Shown here in pieces: positions 47,080 to 57,500 of a stretch of DNA of 64,000 nucleotides (positions within the stretch are counted from its first letter, which is position 1; every line of letters begins with the position of its first letter). This DNA is from Clostridiaceae bacterium 14S0207. GTDB taxonomy: Bacteria > Bacillota > Clostridia > Clostridiales > Clostridiaceae. Made by a program: the position numbers and the translations under genes. The notes under the pieces are model-generated. The model did no database searches. It saw only the letters and a program-made list of their open reading frames with translations, and had not been told where the DNA came from. The DNA is taken from contig CP026600.1 in assembly GCA_003288255.1 (NCBI GenBank), forward strand, positions 806,001 through 870,000. Direction: 5' to 3'.

Positions 47080-47103
47080 TCTCTTTTTAGAGATTATTTT
47101 TTA
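47073..47103. terminator. Terminator between the lipoprotein and transglycosylase genes
   Basis: A perfect 12-base stem (47073-47084 with 47089-47100) with a TTTT loop that overlaps the lipoprotein stop codon. A/T tracts outside allow it to work in both directions. Confidence 0.85.
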
Positions 47104-47111
47104 TTTTATAT

Positions 47112-47906
47112 TTAAAGAGTTTTACAATATCCTAATACTTTTTTTACATAATTACGAGTTTCACTAGGTAGATTTACTATGCCGTCTACTGAAGTGACTC
47201 CTCTTCTATGTAAAGTTCCAGGACCTGCATTGTATGCGGCAAGTCCTAATGCTATATTTCCCTTTTGACCTCTAATCATGTCTTTTAGATGGCGGACGCC
47301 AGCATCTACATTTTGTTCAATGTTATATGGGTTACTAACGCCATAATCAGTACAATTTTCTGGCATAAGTTGCATAAGTCCCATAGCACCAGCCCAAGAT
47401 TTACAATTTGGGTTAAAGTCTGATTCCTGTTTGATAACAGATAAGACTAAATTTTTATCCATATTGTATTTTCTGCAAGCCAAATCTACAGCCTGCATTA
47501 TTCTAGGATTTTTAACTGAAATTTTTTCCATGCCTTTTACGGAACCATTTAAGTAAGTATTTATACCATAATTTTTATTATTGTAACTTTTATAAGTATT
47601 TTTTAAATCTAAAGTTGAAATAGTATCAGAAAATCCATTAGCTAAATCTTGTAATTTTACACCAGTAAGACTAGAATTTAATTCTTCACCTAATTGATCA
47701 CCATTTTTTTCAAGCATTGATGACATAATAGATTGTAAAATCATAGAAAAAGATGAATTGCTTTTAAATGAATTTTCAAATACTTTTTGAATTAAACCTA
47801 CCTCAACAATTTTTTTTAAAGAGTCTTGATTTATATTGTTGGGTTCTAATTGTTTTTTTACACCTTGTGTATTTAAAGGCATGTTTAAAATATTTTCTAT
47901 TTTCAT
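47112..47906 (-). CDS. Lytic transglycosylase-like protein (SLT domain)
   Basis: A 264-residue protein without a recognisable signal peptide. The first ~130 residues are unassigned. From about 140 to the end is a soluble lytic transglycosylase domain with catalytic Glu161 (VIKQESDFNP), AGAMGLMQLMPENC, GVRHLKDM and LAAYNAGPGTLHRRG. It cuts the glycan strands of peptidoglycan to form 1,6-anhydro ends. Lack of a signal peptide is common for clostridial homologues thought to leave by a flagellar or other route. AGGAGG lies before the ATG at 47906. Confidence 0.9.
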   Translation of the reverse strand: MKIENILNMPLNTQGVKKQLEPNNINQDSLKKIVEVGLIQKVFENSFKSNSSFSMILQSIMSSMLEKNGDQLGEELNSSLTGVKLQDLANGFSDTISTLDLKNTYKSYNNKNYGINTYLNGSVKGMEKISVKNPRIMQAVDLACRKYNMDKNLVLSVIKQESDFNPNCKSWAGAMGLMQLMPENCTDYGVSNPYNIEQNVDAGVRHLKDMIRGQKGNIALGLAAYNAGPGTLHRRGVTSVDGIVNLPSETRNYVKKVLGYCKTL

Positions 47907-48078
47907 AATAGATAAGTTACCTCCTATATTTAATTAAAGTTATAATGTTTAATTAAAATTATATGATAATTCTCAGTAAATATCTTTTTATACTAAAAAA
48001 TCAAAAATAAATATAATCTAAATAAAATTATCGTCTATTTAGAGAAAAAACTTAAATTTATTTTTTAAAAATTAATTA

Positions 48079-48107
48079 TTGACGTAGATAAAAAATTGAT
48101 GTATAGT
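48079..48107 (+). promoter_or_regulatory. Promoter of the pyr operon
   Basis: TTGACG (48079-48084) and TATAGT (48102-48107) with a 17-base spacer, about 55 bases before the first PyrR-type hairpin. The stretch 47907-48078 holds no gene. Confidence 0.8.
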
Positions 48108-48160
48108 ATAACAAGAAACAAAGACAAGTAGTAAACAACAAAATAAATAACCTTTAAAAA

Positions 48161-48285
48161 TAGATCCAGAGAGGTCTAAAAGGAAGAGAAAAGTTCGGAT
48201 ATAGGTGTTCTATATCTATGGCTAAAAAAGAAAATTTTACATTTATGGCGCACATAAATCTTCCTTTAAAAGGAAGATTTTTTTT
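48161..48285 (+). promoter_or_regulatory. PyrR-binding attenuator in the pyr leader
   Basis: TAGATC-CAGAGA-GGTCTA (48161-48178) is a stem with the CNGNGA hexaloop of PyrR-binding hairpins and AAAGGA after it. Further on, two small hairpins (48198-48216 and 48241-48257) precede a terminator stem (48256-48265 with 48271-48280) and a run of T to 48285. In the known mechanism PyrR with UMP stabilises the first hairpin, which lets the terminator form and stops transcription before pyrB. pyrR itself is not in the window. Confidence 0.88.
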
Positions 48286-48298
48286 ATGCCTTTAAATC

Positions 48299-48324
48299 TA
48301 GTCCAGTGAGACTAAAAAGGGGGA
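48299..48324 (+). promoter_or_regulatory. Second PyrR-type hairpin at the pyrB ribosome site
   Basis: TAGTC-CAGTGA-GACTA (48299-48314) again has the CNGNGA loop and nearly the full PyrR consensus, followed at once by AAAAGGGGGA, the ribosome site of pyrB (ATG 48334). It lies after the attenuator terminator. It could give a second, translational level of PyrR control; that part is inference. Confidence 0.7.
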
Positions 48325-48333
48325 GTATTAATA

Positions 48334-49260
48334 ATGTTAAAAGGAAGACATTTAATTGATCCAATGGATTTTACAGTAGAGGAGTTAAATGAAGTTTTAG
48401 AATATGCTCAGAAAATTATAGAAAAACCTGAAGCATATGCCCATGTATGTGATGGAAAAATTTTAGCAACTCTATTCTATGAACCAAGTACAAGAACTAG
48501 ACTAAGTTTCGAAGCTGCTATGCTAAGATTAGGAGGACAAGTATTAGGGTTCTCTGAAGCAAAATCTTCTTCAGCAGCAAAGGGAGAAAGCGTAGCAGAT
48601 ACGATTAGAACTATAGAATGTTATGCAGATATAGCTGCTATGAGACATCCTAAGGAAGGCGCTCCAAAAATTGCTTCAATGTATTCACAAATGCCAGTTA
48701 TTAATGCTGGAGATGGTGGACATCAACATCCAACTCAAACCTTAACAGATTTACTTACAATTCGTTCTATTAAGGGAACTCTTTCAAATTTAACCTTAAC
48801 TTTCTGTGGAGATTTAAAATTTGGAAGGACAGTACATTCCTTAATAAAAGCCATGTCAAGATATGAAAATAATAAATTTATCTTAGTATCTCCCAAAGAA
48901 TTAAAGGTTCCAGATTATATTAGAGAAGAAGTTTTAAGAAAAAATAATATAGAATTTAAAGAAGTAGAAAGATTAGAAGACGTAATAGATGAAGCAGACA
49001 TTCTTTATATGACAAGGGTACAAAGAGAAAGATTTTTTAATGAACAAGATTATATAAGATTAAAGGATAGTTATATTATAAATGCTGATAAAATGAATTT
49101 AGCTAAAAAAGATATGATTGTAATGCATCCTTTACCAAGAGTAAATGAAATATCTATAGAAGTGGATAAAGATCCACGAGCAAGTTATTTTAAACAAGCT
49201 AAATATGGTATGTATGTAAGAATGGCTTTAATAGCAAAACTTTTGGGGGTGGATAAATAA
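48334..49260 (+). CDS. pyrB: Aspartate carbamoyltransferase, catalytic chain
   Basis: A 308-residue protein, normal length. The carbamoyl phosphate site [15 protein letters not shown] (about 49-63) and the aspartate-side HPLPRVNEI (about 268-276) are present, with HPTQTLTDL in the middle. It condenses carbamoyl phosphate with aspartate, the first committed step of pyrimidine synthesis. Its stop overlaps the pyrI start (TAATG), so the two subunits are translated together and probably form a PyrB6-PyrI6 type enzyme. Confidence 0.97.
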   Translation: MLKGRHLIDPMDFTVEELNEVLEYAQKIIEKPEAYAHVCDGKILATLFYEPSTRTRLSFEAAMLRLGGQVLGFSEAKSSSAAKGESVADTIRTIECYADIAAMRHPKEGAPKIASMYSQMPVINAGDGGHQHPTQTLTDLLTIRSIKGTLSNLTLTFCGDLKFGRTVHSLIKAMSRYENNKFILVSPKELKVPDYIREEVLRKNNIEFKEVERLEDVIDEADILYMTRVQRERFFNEQDYIRLKDSYIINADKMNLAKKDMIVMHPLPRVNEISIEVDKDPRASYFKQAKYGMYVRMALIAKLLGVDK

Positions 49261-49682
49261 TGTTATCAATAAATGCAATCAAAAAAGGAATAGTTATAGA
49301 TCACATAAAAGCAGGACTTGGTATGAAAATTTTCTACTATTTAGGCTTAGATAAAGTTGAATATCCAGTTGCACTAATTATGAATGTTAATAGTGATAAA
49401 AATGGTAAAAAAGATATTATTAAAATTGAAAATACAATTAATATAGATCTAGCAGCATTGGGATTTATAGATCCAGGCATTACTATAGACATTATAGAAA
49501 ATGAAAAAGTTTCTAAAAAACTTCAATTAAACTTACCTGAAAAGATCGAAAATGTAATTCAATGTAAAAATCCAAGATGTATAACTTCAATAGAACAAGA
49601 AATTACTCATAGTTTTTATCTTGTAGACAGTGAAAAAGGAACTTATAGATGTCAATATTGTGATGAAGTTTATAAATTTTAA
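49260..49682 (+). CDS. pyrI: Aspartate carbamoyltransferase, regulatory chain
   Basis: A 140-residue protein with the N-terminal allosteric domain (starting [13 protein letters not shown]) and the C-terminal zinc site made of Cys102, Cys107, Cys131 and Cys134 (CKNPRC and CQYC). It binds nucleotides and feeds CTP/ATP control back on PyrB. Coupled with pyrB by a one-base overlap. Confidence 0.97.
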   Translation: MLSINAIKKGIVIDHIKAGLGMKIFYYLGLDKVEYPVALIMNVNSDKNGKKDIIKIENTINIDLAALGFIDPGITIDIIENEKVSKKLQLNLPEKIENVIQCKNPRCITSIEQEITHSFYLVDSEKGTYRCQYCDEVYKF

Positions 49683-49690
49683 TTGTATTA

Positions 49691-49720
49691 GACCATGAGT
49701 TTTATACTCATGGTCAACTT
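49691..49720 (+). terminator. Hairpin between pyrI and pyrC
   Basis: A perfect 10-base stem (49691-49700 with 49706-49715) followed by AACTTTT. The T tract is weak, so partial termination or RNA processing between pyrBI and pyrC is more likely than a full stop. Confidence 0.55.
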
Positions 49721-49772
49721 TTAAATAAATATATGTAAAGTGTTAATATAATTGTAGAGGAGATTAAATTGA

Positions 49773-50954
49773 ATGGAACTTTTGATAAAAAATGTAGAGA
49801 TTATTGACTGTAATAGTAGGTTTCAGGGAGATATATATATTAATGAAGGAATTATAAAAGAAATAGGAATTAATTTAGATAAAAAGTGCCAAGTTATTCA
49901 TGGAAATAATAAAATTTTAATGCCAAGTTTTGTTGATTTGCATTGTCACTTTAGAGATCCAGGTTTTACGATTAAAGAAGATTTAAAGTCGGGATCTATG
50001 GCAGCATTACACGGAGGATATACAACTGTAAATCTAATGGCTAACACCAATCCAAGATGTAGTGATATGGATACATTTTATAATGTAATGAATAGAGGTA
50101 AAGATTTAAATCTTGTTAATATAAATCAAATTGTTACCATAACTAAGGATATGAAGGGACAATCTATAGAACATTTAGATTCTTTAACAGAAGAGGTTAA
50201 ATTTATATCTGATGATGGAGTGGGAGTAACATCTGATGAAGTAATGTATAAAGCCATGTTAAAAGCTAAAGAAAGAGATATGACTATAATATCTCATGCA
50301 GAAACTAAAGAGTTCTCTGAAATAGATATGAGAGTTGCAGAGAATTTAATGACATTTCGTGATATAGCACTATGTGAAAATACAGGTGCAAAACTTCATA
50401 TGGCTCATGTCAGCACAAAAGAGGCTATGGAAGCAGTTATAAATGCAAAAAGAAGAAATGCAAATTTAACTTGTGAGGTAACACCTCATCATATAGGCCT
50501 TATCAATTATGATTACAGAGTAAATCCACCTATAAGAGGCAAAGAAGATGTACAGTATCTAATAGATGCTATAAAAAATGGTTATGTAGATGCAATTGCA
50601 ACAGATCATGCTCCACATACAGAGGAAGATAAAAAAAATGGAGCACCTGGAATATCAGGTATTGAAACAGCTTTTTCAGTTTGTTACACAAAGTTAGTTA
50701 AAGAAGGTTATATAAGCTTAAATAAATTATCAGAAATAATGAGTAAAAATCCATCTAAAATTATGGGATTAAATAGTGGAGAAATAAGACCGGGATTCAA
50801 TGGAGATTTGGTTTTAGTTGATATAGATAAGAAATATAAAATAGACAGTAAAGAGTTTTTCTCAAAAGGGAAGAATACACCTTTTGACGGACAAGAAGTT
50901 TATGGAGAAATTTTAATGACTATAAAAAGTGGAGAAATCAAATATAGAAAATAA
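49773..50954 (+). CDS. pyrC: Dihydroorotase
   Basis: A 393-residue amidohydrolase. Metal site HCHFRDPGF (about 58-66), GGYTTVNLMANTNP, a conserved Asp (SDDGVGV) near 150, His residues in IISHAET and LHMAHVS, and ATDHAPHT with the catalytic aspartate near 300. It closes carbamoyl aspartate to dihydroorotate. The length and motif order fit the class I (PyrC/PyrX type) of Gram-positives. GTAGAGGAG lies just upstream. Confidence 0.96.
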   Translation: MELLIKNVEIIDCNSRFQGDIYINEGIIKEIGINLDKKCQVIHGNNKILMPSFVDLHCHFRDPGFTIKEDLKSGSMAALHGGYTTVNLMANTNPRCSDMDTFYNVMNRGKDLNLVNINQIVTITKDMKGQSIEHLDSLTEEVKFISDDGVGVTSDEVMYKAMLKAKERDMTIISHAETKEFSEIDMRVAENLMTFRDIALCENTGAKLHMAHVSTKEAMEAVINAKRRNANLTCEVTPHHIGLINYDYRVNPPIRGKEDVQYLIDAIKNGYVDAIATDHAPHTEEDKKNGAPGISGIETAFSVCYTKLVKEGYISLNKLSEIMSKNPSKIMGLNSGEIRPGFNGDLVLVDIDKKYKIDSKEFFSKGKNTPFDGQEVYGEILMTIKSGEIKYRK

Positions 50955-50983
50955 CTTTATGCCAATATTTAGGAGGAATAAAG

Positions 50984-51850
50984 ATGATAATAGATAAATT
51001 ATTTAAAGTGGTAGAGGAAAAAGGACATGTATGTCTTGGATTAGATACAGATGTAACTTATCTGCCAACAGTGTATTTAAAGAAATTTGCAAGTATAAGT
51101 GATGCAATATTTAATTTCAATAAAGAGATAATAGATAGTACATTTGATGTGGTAGCGTGTTATAAGGTTCAAATTGCTTATTATGAGGCGTATGGAATAG
51201 AAGGATTAAAAGCATATTCAAAAACCTTAAAATATATAAGAGAAAAAAATGTAATAAGTATTGCAGATATAAAAAGAGGGGATATTGCTAAAACAGCTGA
51301 AATGTATGCTAAGGCTCATTTTACTGGAGCATTTGAAAGTGATTTTATAACTTTAAATCCTTATATGGGATTAGATAGTATAGAACCTTATTTAGAATAT
51401 GTAAAAAACAAAGAAAAAGGAATTTTTGTACTAATAAGAACATCTAATAGAGGTGCTGAAGATATAGAGTATATAGAAACAAAGGAATGTAGTAGAGTAT
51501 ATAAAAGGGTTGGAGAAAAGATTAAAAATTTAGGTAAGGAATATTTAGGAACATGTGGATATAGTTCCATAGGTGGTGTAATGGGATGTACTCATGCTGA
51601 TGAAGGTATTGAGATGAGAAAATTATTAAATGATACATTTTTCTTAATACCAGGTTATGGTGCTCAAGGTGGCGGAGCAAAAGATGTTATACCTTATTTA
51701 AAAAATGGTAATGGTGGAGTAGTAAATTCTTCAAGAGGTATATTACTTGCTTATAGAAAAAAGGAAAATGGAGAAAAAGAATTTGCCAATTGTGCAAGAG
51801 AGGCAGCTATTGCTATGAAAAATGCAATATTAAACGAAATAAATAAGTAA
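50984..51850 (+). CDS. pyrF: Orotidine 5'-phosphate decarboxylase, type 2
   Basis: A 288-residue TIM-barrel protein, longer than the short type-1 form. The catalytic site reads ADIKRGDIAKTAE with Lys97 and Asp100; LDTDVTYLP near the N-terminus and GYGAQGG late are family motifs of the type-2 group. It makes UMP from OMP, the last step of the pathway. It follows pyrC by 29 bases with AGGAGG before ATG. Confidence 0.95.
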   Translation: MIIDKLFKVVEEKGHVCLGLDTDVTYLPTVYLKKFASISDAIFNFNKEIIDSTFDVVACYKVQIAYYEAYGIEGLKAYSKTLKYIREKNVISIADIKRGDIAKTAEMYAKAHFTGAFESDFITLNPYMGLDSIEPYLEYVKNKEKGIFVLIRTSNRGAEDIEYIETKECSRVYKRVGEKIKNLGKEYLGTCGYSSIGGVMGCTHADEGIEMRKLLNDTFFLIPGYGAQGGGAKDVIPYLKNGNGGVVNSSRGILLAYRKKENGEKEFANCAREAAIAMKNAILNEINK

Positions 51851-51867
51851 AGGAGAGAATACCTTTG

Positions 51868-52599
51868 ATGTGTTCTATAGAAAAAGTTATAAAAAATAAA
51901 AAAATACAAGAGGGAATATATGAAATTCATATAGAAGGAAATTTTCAGGGAATACCAGGTCAATTCTATATGTTAAAGCCTTTACAAGGAAATATATTAT
52001 TACCAAGACCCATTAGTATTTATGATGTTAAAGATAATTATATAAGTTTTTTATATCAAGTAGTTGGAGAAGGTACTGACCTTATGAAAAATTTGAATAA
52101 AGGTGATGAAATTCAAATAATGGGGCCTTTAGGTAATGGATTTAATATTGAGGATATTAGTGGAAAAGTGGCATTAGTTGCAGGGGGAATAGGTATAGCA
52201 CCGATGGTATATCTAAGCCAAAAACTAGGAAAATGTGAAGTAGATTTCTATGCTGGATTTAGAGCTGTGGATTATTCTGTGGATAATGTGGAAAAAAATG
52301 TAAACAAAGTAGAAATAGCTACAGAACAAGGGACAAAAGGACATAAAGGATATGTTACAGATTTATTGAAACCAGAAAAATATGACATAGTTATAACTTG
52401 TGGACCAACGGTTATGATGAAAAAAGTTGTAAAAATGTGCATGGAACAAGAAACAAAGGTATTGGTATCTATGGAAAATAGAATGGCATGTGGATTAGGC
52501 GCTTGTCTTGGATGTACATGTAAAACGAAGGAAGGAAATAAGACAGTCTGCAAAACTGGGCCTGTATTTATAGGAGAGGATTTGATATGGAATGATTAA
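51868..52599 (+). CDS. pyrK: Dihydroorotate dehydrogenase, electron-transfer subunit
   Basis: About 243 residues; ATG 51868 is chosen, although TTG 51865 just before it is closer to the usual spacing from AAGGAG (51849-51854). The N-terminal FAD domain has [10 protein letters not shown], then a NAD-binding fold with VAGGIGIAP, and a C-terminal [2Fe-2S] site with cysteines at about 208, 213, 216 and 228 (CGLGACLGC). It passes electrons from dihydroorotate via PyrD to NAD+. It overlaps pyrD by eight bases. Confidence 0.95.
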   Translation: MCSIEKVIKNKKIQEGIYEIHIEGNFQGIPGQFYMLKPLQGNILLPRPISIYDVKDNYISFLYQVVGEGTDLMKNLNKGDEIQIMGPLGNGFNIEDISGKVALVAGGIGIAPMVYLSQKLGKCEVDFYAGFRAVDYSVDNVEKNVNKVEIATEQGTKGHKGYVTDLLKPEKYDIVITCGPTVMMKKVVKMCMEQETKVLVSMENRMACGLGACLGCTCKTKEGNKTVCKTGPVFIGEDLIWND

Positions 52600-53488
52600 G
52601 GTAGATATGTGTGGAATAGAATTTAAAAACCCTGTAATAACAGCTTCTGGAACATTTGGTTTTGGAGGAGAATATGAACCTATTTATGATGTATCAAAAC
52701 TAGGAGGAATATGTACCAAAGGACTTACTATTAATAAAAAAGATGGAAATGATGGAGTAAGAGTGTGGGAAACTACATCGGGAATGTTAAATAGTGTAGG
52801 TCTTCAAAATCCAGGAATACATGGATTTATACAAGACTATTTACCTCATATGGAGAAGTTAGGCAATGTAATCATAGCTAACTTAGGAGGGGCAACTTTG
52901 GAAGACTATATTGAGGGAATAAAAATTTTAAATAATACATCGGTTCAAATGATCGAGTTAAATATATCTTGTCCTAATGTAAAAAATGGCGGAATGGCTT
53001 TTGGAATAAAATCAAAAGTGGCACATGAAATAGTAAGAGAAGTAAAAAGAGTTTGTAAGAAGCCATTAATGGTTAAATTATCACCTAATGCAGAGGATAT
53101 TGTAGATATGGCACAAGCATGTTGTGCCGCAGGAGCAGATGCGTTATCTCTTGTAAATACATTTAAAGGGTTGGCTGTAGATATAAAAAGAAGAAAACTA
53201 GTTTTCAATAATGGATGTGCAGGTTTTTCAGGGCCGGCTATAAAACCTATTGCCCTAAGAATGGTTTATGAAGTTTGTAAAAATGTAGATGTTCCAGTTG
53301 TAGGATTAGGTGGAATAATGACTGCAGAGGATGCAATAGAGTTTATAATGGCAGGAGCTACGGCGATTCAAATTGGAACAGTAAACTTTGTAAATCCTAA
53401 AGCTGGAATTGATATAATAGAAGGAATAGAAAATTTTATGATAAAAGAAGGTATAAAAGATTTATCTGAAATAAGAGGGATCTTATAA
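52592..53488 (+). CDS. pyrD: Dihydroorotate dehydrogenase class 1B, catalytic subunit
   Basis: A 298-residue FMN barrel enzyme. The active-site base is Cys127 in ELNISCPNV, the cysteine that marks class 1 enzymes; [15 protein letters not shown] near the N-terminus and [18 protein letters not shown] late bind FMN phosphate. With PyrK it oxidises dihydroorotate to orotate with NAD+, suited to an anaerobe. Its start lies inside the end of pyrK. Confidence 0.97.
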   Translation: MIKVDMCGIEFKNPVITASGTFGFGGEYEPIYDVSKLGGICTKGLTINKKDGNDGVRVWETTSGMLNSVGLQNPGIHGFIQDYLPHMEKLGNVIIANLGGATLEDYIEGIKILNNTSVQMIELNISCPNVKNGGMAFGIKSKVAHEIVREVKRVCKKPLMVKLSPNAEDIVDMAQACCAAGADALSLVNTFKGLAVDIKRRKLVFNNGCAGFSGPAIKPIALRMVYEVCKNVDVPVVGLGGIMTAEDAIEFIMAGATAIQIGTVNFVNPKAGIDIIEGIENFMIKEGIKDLSEIRGIL

Positions 53489-53591
53489 TATAAAGCTGAG
53501 TGTTAGATTAAGTAAAAGAAAATATAAATAAAAAAATATAAAAATAATGATAATAAACTAAAAATACAAAAAAATTAGGAGGATTTAAATA

Positions 53592-54161
53592 ATGAATAAA
53601 ATTAATGTGATTGATATATTGAAGGAAAGTGAAGCTTTATTAGAAGGACATTTTTTATTATCATCAGGAAGACATAGTGATAAGTATTGTCAATGTGCTA
53701 AGTTGCTCCAATATCCTGATAAGGCAGAAAAAGTTTTAAGTGTGGTTTGTGATAAAGTAAAAGACTTAGATTTTGATATGGTTGTAGGACCAGCTATGGG
53801 TGGAGTCATAGTTGCATATGAAATGGGAAGACAATTAGGTAAACCAGCTATATTTACTGAAAGAGTTAATGGAGAAATGCAATTAAGAAGAGGATTTGAA
53901 ATTCAAAAAGGACAAAAGGTTATAATTACAGAAGATGTTGTAACAACAGGAAAATCTTCCATGGAAACAGCTAAGATTTTAAAGGAATTAGGAGCGGAAG
54001 TTATAGGAATAACTTGTATAGTAAATAGAGGTGGAGCTAATGTTGAATTACCAATATATAGCTGTATAGATCTTAATATAGAAAGTTTTGAAAAAGAAGA
54101 ATGTCCATTATGTAAACAAGGAATGGAATATATAAAACCAGGAAGTAGAAATATTAAATAG
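53592..54161 (+). CDS. pyrE: Orotate phosphoribosyltransferase
   Basis: A 189-residue enzyme with the PRPP-binding motif [14 protein letters not shown] (about 115-128) and a start region [22 protein letters not shown] typical of this PyrE group. It joins orotate with PRPP to make OMP. It stands 103 bases after pyrD, with AGGAGG before the ATG, and is the last gene of the pyr operon. Confidence 0.96.
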   Translation: MNKINVIDILKESEALLEGHFLLSSGRHSDKYCQCAKLLQYPDKAEKVLSVVCDKVKDLDFDMVVGPAMGGVIVAYEMGRQLGKPAIFTERVNGEMQLRRGFEIQKGQKVIITEDVVTTGKSSMETAKILKELGAEVIGITCIVNRGGANVELPIYSCIDLNIESFEKEECPLCKQGMEYIKPGSRNIK

Positions 54162-54201
54162 ATTATAGAAAAATTTAAAAATATAATACACCAATGTGGA
54201 G

Positions 54202-54264
54202 AACACTCTACTAAGTATAAACAGTTGAAAATATTGTTGTGAAAACTACTTAGTAGGGTGTTTC
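54202..54264 (+). terminator. Hairpin ending the pyr operon
   Basis: A 16-base stem with one G-U pair (54202-54217 with 54247-54262) and a 29-base loop, followed by a short T-rich tail. Confidence 0.7.
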
Positions 54265-54573
54265 TATATTAAGTTCCAAAAAAATTATTAAAAATCATGC
54301 AAATAAATTTTTGCCATGTGTAGGTAAAACCTAAAGGTTAATGGGAAAATATATGTATTGTAATAGTGTGTGTTAAAGAGAATAAGAGTACTAAAAAGAA
54401 AAAATTAATTTATATTTTTAAATAGTTAATTTAAAAGTTAACAAAAAATTCATATCATGTTCTGAAAATTCACAGTATAATAAAAGAAACAATATAAGAA
54501 AGACTTAAATCCAAATTATAATATAACTTGAAATTAATTTGAAATTTAAGTCGAAAAATGAGGGGGAATAAAT
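54265..54573 (+). promoter_or_regulatory. Upstream region of the collagenase gene
   Basis: No gene is present. A TATAAT box at 54477-54482 is the best -10 candidate, without a good -35, which fits a gene that needs an activator. No convincing VirR-box pair was found. AGGGGGAA (54561-54568) is the collagenase ribosome site. Confidence 0.5.
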
Positions 54574-57500
54574 TTGGGTAAAAATTTAAAGGTGCTAATG
54601 TCCATTATTGAAAATCAAAGTGGTGCCAGAAAAAAAATTCAAAAAACAGCTCTTGTAACATGTATGACTACAACCATGGTTTTAAATAGTGCAATAGGAG
54701 TTATGGCTTTTCCTCAAACAAAAGAAATACCGAATGAAAGGATTGAATGTAATAATAAATCAAAACAAATAACTACAGAAAATGTAGAAGCACTAAAAAC
54801 TAACAATGAAATAGAAAAAACAAAATCAACTGTTACTTTAATAAATGAACCAGGAAAAATTACAAATAAGATTATAAAGAAATCTTCTAGAGGTTCAGAA
54901 CAAAAATATACCTTAGAACAACTTTCTAATATGAATTACAAGGAAATGTCAGAAGCAGTTGCAGGTACAACATGGAGCAATATTGAAGGATTATTTAAAT
55001 ATAGTACAGAAAGTTATAAATTCTATTCAAATAAAGAGCGTATACAATATTTATTAAATGATTTAGCACAAAGGTCGAAAACGTTTTCTAATACTGATAA
55101 TAAAGGTATTCCTACAATCATAGAAGTTTTAAGATCAGGATTTTATTTAGCATACTATAATGATTCATTGAGCTATCTTAACAGTTATGATTTTAAGAAA
55201 AAATGTTTTATATCTATGAATTCATTATTGGATAATCCTAACTTTCACTTTGGAACTAAAGTTCAAAATGGGGTTATTGCATCCTTAGGTATGCTTATCG
55301 GTAATACGGCTTGTGACTCCAATATAATGAATAAGTGTGTTCCTTTAATTAGAGATTATAAAGAAAATCTTAATGAATATAGTAAAGATTCATCAAAAGG
55401 AAATGCAATGTATGAGATTATTAAAGGTATACGCTATTATGTAAATACCTGTTCTTATAGTAAGGAAGCTAAGGATATGGAATGGTATGGAAAAATTTCT
55501 GGTTTTTTAGATGAACTTAAAAATATAAGTTTAATTAATAATGGTAATGGAAAGTGGCTTATAGATAATGCAATATCTGATTTTAAAGATTGGGCAATAT
55601 ATTATGGAGATGATAAAAAGGCTATAGAAGGTTTAACTGAAATTATGGATAATTCACCTAAGTATTCTGAAAAGTTTTTTTCTATAGCTAGTAAAATATA
55701 TAGTAATTATAATGGTAAAGATGCTCATGGAAATACTATAGACTACAAGAAATTAAAAGAAGAAGGTCTTAAACATCATCTTCCTAAAACATACACTTTT
55801 GATAATGGTACCATAATAATGGATGTAGGAGAAAAGGTTTCAGAAGAAAAAGTTAAAAGACTTTATTGGGCAGCTAAAGAAGTTGAATCTCAATTTTTTA
55901 GAGTAGTAGGTAATGATAAAGCGTTAGAACCAGGAAATCCAGATGATATTTTAAGAATAAAAATATATAATTCACCACAAGATTATAAGGTAAATTGGTA
56001 TTTAAGCAATGTAAGTACAGATAATGGAGGTATTTATATCGAGCCTAGAGGAACTTTCTATACATTTGAAAGAACTGCGGAAGAAAATATTTATAGTGTG
56101 GAAGAACTATTTAGACATGAATTTACTCATTATCTTCAAAGTAGATATTTAGTTCATGGAATGTGGGGACAAGGTCCTTTATATAATAATAGTAATATGA
56201 ACTGGTATGATGAAGGAACAGCAGAATTTTTTGCAGGGTCAACTCGTGTAGAAAATATAAAACCAAGAAGTGCAATAATAAATCAATTGTCATCAAATAA
56301 AGAAAAAAGATTTAGTATAAAACAAGTATTGGAGTCTACTTATAGTAGTGGATGGGAATTCTATAATTATGGATGTGTTTTTGCAAGTTATCTATATAAT
56401 CATGATATAGAAACATTTAATAAAATAAATGAAGCTATAAATAAAGAAGATTATAAGGAATATAATAGTATTCTTTCAAGCTTAAAAAATGATACAGAGA
56501 AAAATAATAGATATCAAAAATATATGCAAGAATTAATAGATAATAGGCAGAATATAGGAACACCATTAGTATCAGATGAATATATAAAAAATCATGCAAA
56601 AAGGTCACTTTCTGAAATTTCTTCTGATATAGTTAATGTTAGTGAGATTAAAGAAGTGAAAAATGAAGCTTTAAAATCCGATAATGTAAATTCTTTTAAG
56701 ATCTCAGGAATTTATACAGGAGAAAATTCTGTTGATAAATTAACTGATTGGAATAAAATGAATAAAAAAGCTAATGAAATTTTAAGAACTCTTGAAAACA
56801 AAGGATGGTCAGGATATAAAACAGTTACATGTTATTTCACTGATTATAAAGTTGTGAATGGTAAGTATCAATTTAATTTAGTATTTAAAGGGTTGTTAAA
56901 TGATTTAACTTCGATAAAAGAAGATAATAAGAAACCTATAGCTAAAATAAATATATCTAAAAATAATGTTAAACTAAATGAGGATATACAGTTTAATGGA
57001 GATGAATCAACTGATGCAGATGGAAATATAGTATCTTATTTATGGGATTTTGGAGATGGAAAAACAAGTAATGAAGTTAATCCTAACCATAAATATAGTA
57101 AGGAAGGTTGCTATGATGTCAAACTTAAAGTAACTGATGATAAAGGTGCAATTGGAGAAGAAACAATAAAAATATCAGTAGTAAATAATATTATAACAAA
57201 AGAACAAGAACCTAATGATAAGTTTAACGACGCTAATGGTCCTATATATAATAATATGCCAGTAGAGGGAACATTAGAAAGAGAGGATCAAGATACATTT
57301 TATTTTAATGTAGATAAGAAGGGGAAAGTTAGTATAAATATAGATAGTGATAATTTAGATTATGCTTGGGTAGTTTATAATGCAAATGATACTAATAAAT
57401 ATGTTTGTTGGAAACAGCATACAGAGGGAAATACAACTAAGGGTGAATTTGAGGCCAATGAAGGAAAATATTATTTAAAATTATATCCTACACATAATTT

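Noticed and set aside
54421-54482. VirR-type activator boxes before the collagenase gene
   Set aside because: No pair of CCAGTT-like boxes with the right spacing was found; only a -10 box can be supported.
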